Of a DNA stretch of 64,000 nt, positions 26,250 through 34,576 are shown in pieces. Below the pieces are notes generated by a model. The model saw nothing but the letters and a program-made list of their open reading frames with translations, did no database searches and was not told the DNA's origin. The position numbers and the translations under genes were made by a program. Origin of the DNA: Pseudomonadota bacterium (lineage in GTDB: Bacteria > Desulfobacterota > Binatia > Binatales > Binataceae); the NCBI GenBank assembly GCA_021324885.1, contig JAJPIF010000014.1, positions 1 to 64,000 of the forward strand, given 5' to 3'. Each line of letters begins with the position of its first letter. Within the stretch, counting starts at the first letter, position 1.

Positions 26250-28702
26250 CAGGCGCCTTCCGAAATCACGGTTGCGTCAACCTGCAGACGATCCATCGCT
26301 TCAATCAAACCGTCACCCAAAACGGAGGGCAAGCGCGAAAGCGGCGCGATAGCAACTATCGCGCACCATGCGATCGCGGCTGCGGCCGCCGCACCGGCGG
26401 CGATCCACTGGCCGGTCGCGATCAGGCCCAGCACGATCGCGGCGGCGATCAGAATTGGAATTGGCGACGCCGCGACGCGCCAATGCAGATAAAGGCCGCC
26501 GTCCTCCTGCGCCAGGGTATTGAGCGGTACCCGCACCATCGAACCCAGCATGATTTGCAGGTCGAAAGGCTCAAAGCCGGTATTGCCCTCCACGGTCAAG
26601 CCGCGGCGAAACAAGGCGTAGCGCAATTGCTCGGCGACGGCGTCGCGATCGGGTTGGTCCGCGCCCTCGCGCGCCGCCATTGCGAGCCTGATTGAACCGC
26701 TGCGCCGCGGCATCCCGGCCTTCCCGATTTTCGGCGACGACAGCGCATGCCAAAGCGCCGCCCGTATGCGCGCATAGCTGCGGATGGCAGGGCCAAGTAT
26801 CGAGAGCAGGGCGACCAGAGCGCGCGTCGCCAGACGGTCGCGCTGGCGCTCCAGCCTGGCGCGGGCGGCATAAACGGCGGCGCTGGTGGCGGTCAGAATC
26901 AGTCCCGCGCCGCCCGCTGCGATCAGCACCGATTGCCTGCCGCCGATTCCGCTGGCGAGCAGCACCAGCGACAACGCCAGCCACCAGGCGCTCGACGCGA
27001 GTTCCACGAGCGGCTGACCGCCGGCGGGATAAATCGTCTGAAACAGGCCGCGGCCCATCGCGCCATAATAAATGCGGGGCAGCCCCAGCCATCGCGCCTG
27101 CCATCCGTCGTACCCATAAACCCGGCGGCGGCCAAGCTCGGGATACTTGCGCGCCAGCAGCGCCTCGGCGGCGCCGTAGCCGCGTTGCTGCGCCAGGTAG
27201 GCGCGGATCGATCCCCGCCGCTCATGCGTGACCACGGCGCCCGGAGCATAGGCGATCACCGCGCGAGCTCGCAGCAGGCGCCAGGAAAAGTCAACGTCGT
27301 CGCCGGCGGCCGTGAACAGCGGATCGAAGCCTCCCAGGGACTGGGCCACGGCGCGGACCACCGCCATGTTGCATCCGCACACCTGCGCCAGACTGTCGTC
27401 GGATTGGCGCACCTCGCGCGGCTGGCCGGGGGCGGCGGCGATAGCGGCGGCCAGGATGGAGGACGCGGCCGGTGGAAAATTGGGTCCGCCCGCAGCGGCG
27501 GCGGCGCGCCTGCGGATGGCCTCGACCAGATGGTAAAGCCAGTCGCGATCGGCGGCGGCGTCGGCGTCGATAAAGGCGGCGATCTCGCCCGTCGCCGCGC
27601 TCAGCCCGGTGTTGCGGGCCGCACTCAATCCCTGATGGGGCAGGCTCAGCACCTTGACGCCCGCCTGTTGCGCAATTGCGCGGGTGCGGTCGGTCGAGCC
27701 GTCATCGACCACGATCACCTCGAATTCGGGGTAATCCAGGCGCGCCAGCGACTCCAGGCATGCGCCCAACGTCGCCTCGGCGTTGTATGCGGCGACAATC
27801 ACGGAAACCGCCGGTGGGGCATCCAGCGGGGGCGGCAGCGGATGGGCGTAGACCTGGGCCACCGCCGCGAATGCCTGCTTGGGCTTGCGCTCGCGGTCCA
27901 CGATGCCGAAGGCCCAGTCCGTGATTTCCATCCCGCCGCGGTACCATTCGTCGGTGAACGCGAAGATGATAAATCCGCAAAGCCCCAGTTCGAAGGCGGC
28001 GCGGGCCTGCCATTGGAGCAACTGCGCCTGATGGGCCTCGCCTTCGCGGATAGTGTCCATCCCGGTCTCGCTCAGCACCAGCGGACGATCGCCGGTGATG
28101 GCCAGTAGATGGGTCAGGTAGCGGCGGAAATCGGCCTCGCGATGGAGATAGACGTTGAAGCAGATCAGGTCGAGGAAGCCGAGTTCGAGGTATTCGGCCG
28201 ACGGATAATTGGAATAGGTGAACAGTCCCTCGGGATCGATATTCTTGGCGGTGTCGTAGAGTTCGGCCACAAAGCGGCTGACCCGGCCCATCCCGTACCA
28301 TCGGATCAGATCGGGGCTGATTTCATTGCCCAGCGAATAGCTGAAAATCGCCTCGCGAAACGGGCGCATCTCGGCGGTCAGCCGGGCCACCGTGTCGCGG
28401 ATTTCCCGCGCGCCCGCCGCGGTTTCCAAAAACAGCGTGTGCGAAGGCCACAGCAGTGAAACCATCAGGCGCAACGAATGCTGCGCGGCCAGTTCGAACA
28501 TCCAGGGCGGTGCGGGTTCATAGACGCGGATCACGTTGACGCCCAATTCGCGCATCAGGGCGAAATCGGCGGCGACCCGCTGCGGTTCGGGATATTTATC
28601 ACCGCGGGAATTGGGCGCGAAGGTGCCGTAGGAAACTCCCCGCGCGTAGAACTTGCCGCCGCCGTCATACAGGTATTTGTCGCGAGCGATCAGTCGTGCC
28701 AT
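26249..28702 (-). CDS. glycoside hydrolase-glycosyltransferase 2 fusion, membrane protein
   Basis: This encodes 817 residues from the ATG at 28702 (MARLIARDKYLYDGGGKFYA); upstream codons look random. Residues 1 to about 285 form a GH2/GH5-like TIM barrel with VNVIRVYEPAPPWMFELAA, the putative acid/base Glu in YSLGNEI (near 125) and nucleophile Glu in LVLSETGMD (near 211). A GT2 domain follows: VSVIVAAYN (near 297), VVDDGSTDRTR (near 331), AFIDADAAAD (near 380). Membrane helices near 565-620 and 755-795 end the protein. One chain could both polymerise and trim or cyclise a beta-glycan, exported by the coupled ABC protein. Order and motifs are seen; the product is unknown. Confidence 0.85.
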   Translation of the reverse strand: MARLIARDKYLYDGGGKFYARGVSYGTFAPNSRGDKYPEPQRVAADFALMRELGVNVIRVYEPAPPWMFELAAQHSLRLMVSLLWPSHTLFLETAAGAREIRDTVARLTAEMRPFREAIFSYSLGNEISPDLIRWYGMGRVSRFVAELYDTAKNIDPEGLFTYSNYPSAEYLELGFLDLICFNVYLHREADFRRYLTHLLAITGDRPLVLSETGMDTIREGEAHQAQLLQWQARAAFELGLCGFIIFAFTDEWYRGGMEITDWAFGIVDRERKPKQAFAAVAQVYAHPLPPPLDAPPAVSVIVAAYNAEATLGACLESLARLDYPEFEVIVVDDGSTDRTRAIAQQAGVKVLSLPHQGLSAARNTGLSAATGEIAAFIDADAAADRDWLYHLVEAIRRRAAAAAGGPNFPPAASSILAAAIAAAPGQPREVRQSDDSLAQVCGCNMAVVRAVAQSLGGFDPLFTAAGDDVDFSWRLLRARAVIAYAPGAVVTHERRGSIRAYLAQQRGYGAAEALLARKYPELGRRRVYGYDGWQARWLGLPRIYYGAMGRGLFQTIYPAGGQPLVELASSAWWLALSLVLLASGIGGRQSVLIAAGGAGLILTATSAAVYAARARLERQRDRLATRALVALLSILGPAIRSYARIRAALWHALSSPKIGKAGMPRRSGSIRLAMAAREGADQPDRDAVAEQLRYALFRRGLTVEGNTGFEPFDLQIMLGSMVRVPLNTLAQEDGGLYLHWRVAASPIPILIAAAIVLGLIATGQWIAAGAAAAAAIAWCAIVAIAPLSRLPSVLGDGLIEAMDRLQVDATVISEGA

Positions 28703-28976
28703 CGGCGGTTGTCGGCTTCCAATGCGGCGTTGCGTGTGGCCGGGCGGTCTGATACCGCGCCTCGGCGTCCCCAGAGCTAATCGCAAAGCCGCCAGCCGCG
28801 CAACGCCCCTGCTGGCGCGCCGTGCAAACGCCGGACCGCTGGGGCGGCGCGCGGACCTTTATTAACCACGGGTTGAGTGGAAGAATTATCGGGTCTCATA
28901 TCGCGGCCTTGTCCCGACGTGTGGATGCAGCCCGCGCCGGATGGTAAATAGGCACAAGGCGCGAGGGGTCGTTGCG

Positions 28977-30395
28977 GTGCTGTTTAATTCCTATCCCTTC
29001 ATCCTGGGTTTTCTGCCCGCGGTATTGCTGCTGTATGGCTGGTTGGGCCAATCGCGATGGCGCAGCGCCACTCCGGCCCTGCTGGTAACGGCGTCATTGT
29101 TTTTTTACGCCTGGTGGAATTGGCATTTTCTGCCGCTTTTCCTGTTCTCGATCGGGTTCAACTACCTGTGCAGCCGGATGCTGGCGTGGAAGGCGGCCTA
29201 TCCCGAAGGCGCGCAGAGCTTCAGACGGCGCGTCGTGCTCGCGATCGGCATCGCGGTCAATATAATCCTGCTCGGCTATTTCAAGTACCGCGACTTCCTG
29301 GTCGGCAGCGTTAACGCGGCTTTGGGCGTCGGATGGCCGCTGCTGCATATGGAGCTGCCGCTGGCGATCTCGTTTTTCACCTTCGAGCAGATCACCTACC
29401 TGATGAGCTGTTACCGCGAGGAGGAGGGTACCGGCGACTTCCTCAGTTACGCGATGTTCATCACTTTCTTTCCCCATCTGATCGCCGGCCCGATCGTGCG
29501 CTACCGCGAGATCTATCCGCAGTTCAACCGCAACAGCAGGTTTTGCCTGCTGGCGGACAACCTCGCGCCAGGGCTGATGATCTTTGCGATCGGTCTGTTC
29601 AAGAAAGTAATGCTGGCCGACACCTTCCGCGACTTTGTTGGCCCGATCTACGAGGCGCATTTCCTGCCCAGCTTTCCCGACGCGTGGGGGGCGACGCTGG
29701 CCTTCGCGCTCCAGGTTTATTTCGACTTCTCCGGCTACTCCGATATGGCGATTGGCTTGGCCCGTATGTTCGGTGTGCGCTTTCCCGAGAACTTCGATTC
29801 GCCCTATCAATGCACCAACATGGTCGAGTACTGGCATCGATGGCACATTACGCTGTCGTTTTTCCTGCGCGATTACGTCTACATCCCGCTGGGCGGCAAT
29901 CGCAAAGGCGAACTGCGTCAGCATCTGAACCTGTTCCTGACCATGCTGATCGGCGGATTGTGGCACGGCGCGAGCTGGACTTTTGTAGTCTGGGGCGGGC
30001 TTCAGGGAATTGCGCTGAGCATCAATCACGCCTGGCGCAAACACAGCGCCCTGCGGCTTCCGCGGCTGGCCGGATGGGCGCTGACCTTCGGCGTGACGCT
30101 GTTCGGCTACGTGTTTTTCCGCTCGGCGTCGTTTGAGCGCGCATGGCAAATCGTGCGCGGGATGGTCGGGGCGAACGGCTTTGCCTGGCGCCCGCAATGG
30201 GGCTCGTTTACCCGGGAAAAATACCACGCGATTTTGGAGGGTCTGCTGGTGGTGTGGTTTTGCCCCAATCGTCAAACTATCATGCAATGGGACTGGCTGG
30301 GCGACTACGTGTATGCTGCCGCTTTTGTGGCTTTGGCGGCGGTGAGCCTGCTTAATCTGGCCAATCCCCCAGCCTTTGTCTACTTCCAGTTCTAG
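28977..30395 (+). CDS. MBOAT family O-acyltransferase (AlgI/DltB-like)
   Basis: This encodes 472 residues, taking GTG 28977 as start (VLFNSYPFILGFLPAVLL, the common MBOAT N-terminus), with GCGAGGGG upstream. About ten membrane helices are visible. EYWHRWHITLSFFLRDYVY and LWHGASWTFVVWG carry the conserved motif and catalytic His (near 329). It transfers acyl groups to extracytoplasmic polysaccharide. A typical SGNH partner is encoded next. The stop codon TAG lies inside the terminal repeat of the MITE-like element, so the C-terminus may have been altered by the insertion. Confidence 0.92.
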   Translation: MLFNSYPFILGFLPAVLLLYGWLGQSRWRSATPALLVTASLFFYAWWNWHFLPLFLFSIGFNYLCSRMLAWKAAYPEGAQSFRRRVVLAIGIAVNIILLGYFKYRDFLVGSVNAALGVGWPLLHMELPLAISFFTFEQITYLMSCYREEEGTGDFLSYAMFITFFPHLIAGPIVRYREIYPQFNRNSRFCLLADNLAPGLMIFAIGLFKKVMLADTFRDFVGPIYEAHFLPSFPDAWGATLAFALQVYFDFSGYSDMAIGLARMFGVRFPENFDSPYQCTNMVEYWHRWHITLSFFLRDYVYIPLGGNRKGELRQHLNLFLTMLIGGLWHGASWTFVVWGGLQGIALSINHAWRKHSALRLPRLAGWALTFGVTLFGYVFFRSASFERAWQIVRGMVGANGFAWRPQWGSFTREKYHAILEGLLVVWFCPNRQTIMQWDWLGDYVYAAAFVALAAVSLLNLANPPAFVYFQF

Positions 30396-30549
30396 CAGGG
30401 TGTTGAAAAAGCAAATTCGGACAGCTTCGATGATAATGATTGTCAACACCCTGCAGAAAAACTGGCTTCCTTCCTTAATCTTCTCTCCCTGCGGGAGAGA
30501 TAAGAGAGAGGGAGCAGGGCGTGAAAATCCTTTTTCAACGGCCTGCTAG
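30392..30549. mobile_element. MITE-like element with 20-bp terminal inverted repeats
   Basis: The left end CTAGCAGGGTGTTGAAAAAG (30392-30411) and right end CTTTTTCAACGGCCTGCTAG (30530-30549) are inverted copies with two mismatches. A second perfect pair, CAGGGTGTTGA (30396-30406) and TCAACACCCTG (30443-30453), nests at the left, and TCTCTCCC-TGC-GGGAGAGA forms an inner hairpin. There is no coding capacity. The size (158 bp), ends and location between two functionally linked genes suit a non-autonomous transposable element. Confidence 0.65.
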
Positions 30550-30561
30550 GGTAGTTTGCCG

Positions 30562-31728
30562 ATGGCCTCACGCCGCCGCCTTTGCCTGATGCTGATCGGT
30601 CTGGCCGCCGTCTTTGCCGTCTCAATCGTGGTCAATCTGGTGGTCAATCCCTGGGGCGCATGGCCAATCAATCTGATACCGGCCAAATACCGTGTGATCG
30701 TCCAGGAGCGCGTCGCCACACCTTACCTGCTGCGCACCGCCCGTCCCAATACGATCCTGCTGGGTTCCTCGCGGGTACGTTTCGGGATGAAGATCGAGCA
30801 GGGGCTCAAGGACGGCATCCAGAACGCGGCGCTGTGCGGTTCGCATCTACCGGAAATCGCCAAAGAAGTGGATCTGGCCCTGCGCAATCCCAATCTAAAG
30901 CGCATCATCTGGGGGCTGGAGTTTTACACCTTCAATTCCCGCGATAACGTCTGCTCGACCGAAACCTGCGCCCGCCTGGACGGCGATTTGGGGCTCAAGC
31001 TGACCGACAATGTTTTAAGCGAGGATACCCTGGCCGCCAGCTACCACATGGCGATGCGGGCGTGGAAGGAAAAGACTTCGGCGGACGCCGCCGTGCCGGT
31101 GCCGTGGCCTGATTCCTATATTTGCTACTCCTTCGCCCATCCGCATCCGCCCACTTTGGCCGGGATGGACGAGGTGCATCGCTTCCGCGAAGTCGCCAAT
31201 CTGCCCGAGTACCGTTATTTTGACTACTCGGCGCGCCAGCGCCAGGAATTCCTTCAGATAGTCGATCGTATCCGTGACGCCCACGTGGAACTGCTGGCGT
31301 TTATCCCGCCGCTGACGGAGTTCGAACTCGAGATGCTGCGGCAGACCGGTCGATGGGCCGATTTCGAGGACTGGAAGCGCTTTTTGGCGCAGCATATCAA
31401 TTACGTGGATTTTTCCGGCTACAACCGGATCTCCCACACCGATCGCCTGTTTATCGACGCCTGGCACATGGAACCGGCGGTCGGTGCCACTATCATGCGC
31501 AGGCTGTTGGGCGATCCGCCGCCCCGATGTCCCGACGCCGCGATTGTGCTGGATTCGGCCCTGACGGTCACCGCGGACAATGTCGATCAGATCATGGCCC
31601 TGCAGGAACGGCGCAAGCGCGAGGCCACAGCCGAACCCAACGCGTATTCCCGGATGGTAGCGGCGGCGATCATCAAGCGCTATGGCAACAACTTCACCCC
31701 GGCTCCAGCGCTCTCCGCCAGCAGATAG
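30562..31728 (+). CDS. membrane-anchored SGNH-type hydrolase, MBOAT partner
   Basis: This encodes 388 residues from the ATG at 30562. One N-terminal membrane helix (LCLMLIGLAAVFAVSIVVNL) anchors the protein. ILLGSSRVRFG gives the nucleophile Ser block (near 69), and DAWH near 299-302 fits the catalytic Asp/His of SGNH esterases or acyltransferases. Such proteins (DltD, AlgJ/X-like) work with MBOAT proteins in acylating exopolysaccharide outside the membrane. It lies downstream of the MBOAT gene across the MITE-like element. Confidence 0.75.
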   Translation: MASRRRLCLMLIGLAAVFAVSIVVNLVVNPWGAWPINLIPAKYRVIVQERVATPYLLRTARPNTILLGSSRVRFGMKIEQGLKDGIQNAALCGSHLPEIAKEVDLALRNPNLKRIIWGLEFYTFNSRDNVCSTETCARLDGDLGLKLTDNVLSEDTLAASYHMAMRAWKEKTSADAAVPVPWPDSYICYSFAHPHPPTLAGMDEVHRFREVANLPEYRYFDYSARQRQEFLQIVDRIRDAHVELLAFIPPLTEFELEMLRQTGRWADFEDWKRFLAQHINYVDFSGYNRISHTDRLFIDAWHMEPAVGATIMRRLLGDPPPRCPDAAIVLDSALTVTADNVDQIMALQERRKREATAEPNAYSRMVAAAIIKRYGNNFTPAPALSASR

Positions 31729-31778
31729 CGCTGTCTGGGCGGGGCCTGTAGAGGCGCAGACGGTACTGTCGGCCCCGT

Positions 31779-32537
31779 TTGCGATTGACAAAATCGCCAG
31801 CGCCAACGAACAATAGCTCCATCCAAACCCATCCACAATCGCAATTGCGGCCCCGCGATCCCGCGGCCCCTGCATCCGGGGAAGCTCCCCAGGGCACCGG
31901 CAGGCTGATCCTGTTGTGGTACGCGGGCTTGAGCGTTGCCGCGCTCCTGACCCATTGGGCGATGGGCGCGGAGTCGGCCGTCTTCTCCGCTGGCCTGGCC
32001 GCAGCCGCCATCGCGATTCCGCTTTTGCTGCTGGGCCATACGATGCGCAGTTACAGCGCGGTGCTGAATTCGCATGTCCTGGTTCCCGCGATCGGGCCGA
32101 TCGTGATCGCGGTGCTGATCGTCGAATACATCGAATACAACAAACATCTGGAGGACGCTCAGTCGGCCGAACTTATCCCCGCCGAGCTGGTGGTGCTGTC
32201 CGATGTAAAATGGTCCGCCGCCGGCGAAGCGGGCGGACGCCTGAGCGGCCATGTCGTCAATCGCTCGCCCCACGAACTGGTGGGGCTGAGTATCGAAATG
32301 GTGCTTTACGGGGGAAGCGAGGAACTCAGCCGCACGCGGGCGCAGGCCGAGATCGACGTCGATCCCGGGCAGGAGGGCGATTTCACGGCGGCCACCTCGC
32401 GTCCCCATCTTGCGGATGTTTCGCTGCCCTGTACGCGGGCCGATCCGTTGCTGCCCGCGCCGCCGAAAAACGCGGCCGGCCAACTCCAATGTTTCTTTCA
32501 GGTCACCGCAACCCGGGGCAGGGAAGTATTCTTCTGA
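31779..32537 (+). CDS. membrane protein of unknown function
   Basis: This encodes up to 252 residues; the start is uncertain (TTG at 31779; no good ATG). Two or three membrane helices (LILLWYAGLSVAALLTHWAM; AVFSAGLAAAAIAIPLLLLG; VLVPAIGPIVIAVLIVEYIE) precede a beta-rich exported tail (SGHVVNRSPHELVGLSIEMV) that resembles a DUF3426/FxLYD-like fold in style only. It follows the SGNH gene by 50 bases and could belong with the acylation genes. Confidence 0.6.
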   Translation: MRLTKSPAPTNNSSIQTHPQSQLRPRDPAAPASGEAPQGTGRLILLWYAGLSVAALLTHWAMGAESAVFSAGLAAAAIAIPLLLLGHTMRSYSAVLNSHVLVPAIGPIVIAVLIVEYIEYNKHLEDAQSAELIPAELVVLSDVKWSAAGEAGGRLSGHVVNRSPHELVGLSIEMVLYGGSEELSRTRAQAEIDVDPGQEGDFTAATSRPHLADVSLPCTRADPLLPAPPKNAAGQLQCFFQVTATRGREVFF

Positions 32538-32747
32538 AGCAAATTCCTGAAGCGGCAATTTCGCCTTCGTCTGCGCCGCTTGAAAGCATGCGCAGCGTTG
32601 TCACACTATCTCGCAGCCGACGCGGATGTTGTTGCAGCCGGGATGGCGGATCTTGACAGCGGACACTGGCAGCCAAAGCTTTTCTATGTCAGATTGCCGG
32701 CTATTTCAGTCCGCGCACAATCGGCAGACGGGAGGAAAAAACAATCG

Positions 32748-32930
32748 ATGGATACTTGCGAATATTGCCATCAGGACAAAGAAGATGCGCTCAACCGCTT
32801 TTACACTCATCCGGAAACCCATCGCAACACGTTTCTTACCTTGTGCGAATCCTGCGAGAACAAGGTCAGGAACTCCGAATGGGGCAAGGGCGAAGCCGGA
32901 ACGTGGCTGAAGGAGCATCTGCTGAGCTGA
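32748..32930 (+). CDS. small zinc-ribbon-like protein
   Basis: This encodes 60 residues from the ATG at 32748, with GGGAGG 12 bases upstream. MDTCEYCHQDKEDALN and LCESCENKVRNSEWG give two CxxC pairs about 30 residues apart, a likely zinc site. No family is known to me. The good ribosome site and compact Cys pairs argue that it is real. Confidence 0.6.
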   Translation: MDTCEYCHQDKEDALNRFYTHPETHRNTFLTLCESCENKVRNSEWGKGEAGTWLKEHLLS

Positions 32931-33038
32931 GGCGGCTGGTTTTGCGCCGCTTCACGGCTCCGATGAGAGGATCGACCATCACGCCAAGGCGCGATCCGCT
33001 ACAGGGGGCGCGCCCGTACGTCGATCCAATCGTTAACC

Positions 33039-33536
33039 TCAATCGGCACCCTGGACGGGGGCGGTCCGCAGCGCAGGTTGAATCGGGCCGCCCGCCCTCA
33101 CGCTGGAAGTGACCGGCGCCGGGCTGTGGATCTGGGCGGGCGCCACTTTTTCTCCTTCCAGAAAATCCCACCACGAGGACGGCTCTCGCACCGCGCCCAA
33201 ATCGATCGGATTGGTCAGGGCCTGAACGTTGCGCATCACCACCGGACCCGGTTCCTCGCGCATGTTGTAGGTTGCCGGCGGCAAGGCGACCGTGAAGGCG
33301 CCGTCGGATCCGGTGGTGGTCAGGTACGTATCGCCGGTGACAATATTCTCGAAATGGATAGCGCGTCCGGCCAGCGGCTGTCCCTCGGGGCTAAGCAGCC
33401 TGCCGGACACGATTACCGACGCCGTCTCCACCATCTTTCCCGCGACTCCGGTGCGCGGACCAGCGGCGGCTCTGGGCGCAACCGCCAAAGCCGCGAGCCA
33501 GAACGCGAGCAGTAGAAGAATTTTTGTACGCGTCAT
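33039..33536 (-). CDS. secreted protein with carboxypeptidase-regulatory-like domain
   Basis: This encodes 165 residues from the ATG at 33536 (MTRTKILLLLAFWLAALAVA), a clear signal peptide cut near AAAG. The mature part VIVSGRLLSPEGQPLAGRAI and TYLTTTGSDGAFTVALPPAT is a CarboxypepD_reg-like beta-sandwich. The tail is Pro/Ser-rich. It probably sits in the periplasm or envelope; its partner is unknown. Confidence 0.7.
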   Translation of the reverse strand: MTRTKILLLLAFWLAALAVAPRAAAGPRTGVAGKMVETASVIVSGRLLSPEGQPLAGRAIHFENIVTGDTYLTTTGSDGAFTVALPPATYNMREEPGPVVMRNVQALTNPIDLGAVREPSSWWDFLEGEKVAPAQIHSPAPVTSSVRAGGPIQPALRTAPVQGAD

Positions 33537-33725
33537 CGGGATATTAATAGCCAGCGGCAATTTATCGCTCAAATCATTTCCTTTAGCCGTTAGCGATTAG
33601 GCTGTGCGAGCGGCGTTTGGAAACCTTGCGGCCACTTGCGCGGGAGCCGATAGCATCTTGAGCGGACCTTTTACCGGCGTGCGCGGCAGGCTATTGTGCA
33701 CGGCAACAGGGAGTGCTGACAAACC

Positions 33726-34082
33726 ATGGAACGAGTCACCATTTATCACAATCCCGCCTGCAAGCATTCGCGCGGCGCGATGGAAATACTGCAATCGCGG
33801 CAGGTTGCTCACGACACTATCGAGTACCTCAAAACTCCGCCCGACCGCGCGGCACTTGAAAAAATCATCGACCTGCTCGACGAGCCGGCCGCCGAGCTGG
33901 TGCGGGACGACAATCGTTTCAAGGAACTGGGGTTGAAAAAAGCGGACTACCAGAGCAAGGAAAAAGTGGTCGAGTTGCTGCTCAAGTATCCCGAACTGAT
34001 GCAGCGCCCGATTATTATCCGCAGTGGCCGTGCGGTCATCGCCCGGCCGCCGGAAAAGCTCCTGCCGCTGCTGGAAGGTTGA
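33726..34082 (+). CDS. ArsC/Spx-family thioredoxin-fold reductase
   Basis: This encodes 118 residues. YHNPACKHSRGAMEILQSR places Cys12 as in glutaredoxin-linked arsenate reductases, followed by RPIIIRSGRAVIARPPE (cis-Pro/Arg region). The length is normal for ArsC (115-140). It reduces arsenate, or acts as a YffB/Spx-like protein; no arsenic-transport genes are nearby, so arsenic resistance is not certain. Confidence 0.85.
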   Translation: MERVTIYHNPACKHSRGAMEILQSRQVAHDTIEYLKTPPDRAALEKIIDLLDEPAAELVRDDNRFKELGLKKADYQSKEKVVELLLKYPELMQRPIIIRSGRAVIARPPEKLLPLLEG

Positions 34083-34263
34083 CCTTGGTAGTCTTCGAAT
34101 GCTCTGGGAACCAGGACGCCAATTGCGGTAAAGGAAGGGATCGAAATCAGTCTGCACCCGGACATCGGGCAATCCTGACCCCTGTGCCAGCGCCGCCGGT
34201 CAACCTTGCCTCTTCCCGATGGGAAACTTGAGGACGGCTGGAAACGTACCGCGGCGCCGAGGA

Positions 34264-34452
34264 TCAGGCGCTCTTCCTGACCTTGCCGCTGCGGATACAA
34301 CGGGTGCAGACCAGCATCCGCTTGACGCCGCCGCCAACCTGGGCGCGCACTTCCTGCAGATTGGGGTTCCATCGGCGCTTGGTTTTGTTGTTGGCGTGGC
34401 TGACGTTGTTGCCCACCGAGGGCTGCTTGCCGCAAATCGCGCAATGTCTCAT
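34264..34452 (-). CDS. rpmB: 50S ribosomal protein L28
   Basis: This encodes 62 residues. [32 protein letters not shown] and [15 protein letters not shown] are the L28 signature with four cysteines (zinc-binding form). It is divergent from mutL; the 124-base space between should hold both promoters. Confidence 0.97.
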   Translation of the reverse strand: MRHCAICGKQPSVGNNVSHANNKTKRRWNPNLQEVRAQVGGGVKRMLVCTRCIRSGKVRKSA

Positions 34453-34576
34453 CTTGACCGGCTCCGGTTTCGTGAGTGTTCTAAGTTATCCTCAGATCAC
34501 GCGCCGGGGAAGAGGGGAGGGCGGTTGTGGATAGCCCTCTTTGCTATACTTGAACCGGCCTTATCCCCGATTCACT

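Noticed and set aside
26747-28108. Plus-strand frame of 453 codons opposite the GH-GT2 gene
   Set aside because: Antisense shadow with low-complexity Arg/Ala/Gly content and no motif.
29094-30449. Minus-strand frame of 451 codons opposite the MBOAT gene
   Set aside because: Shadow of a multi-helix MBOAT protein; the translation is polar and motif-free.
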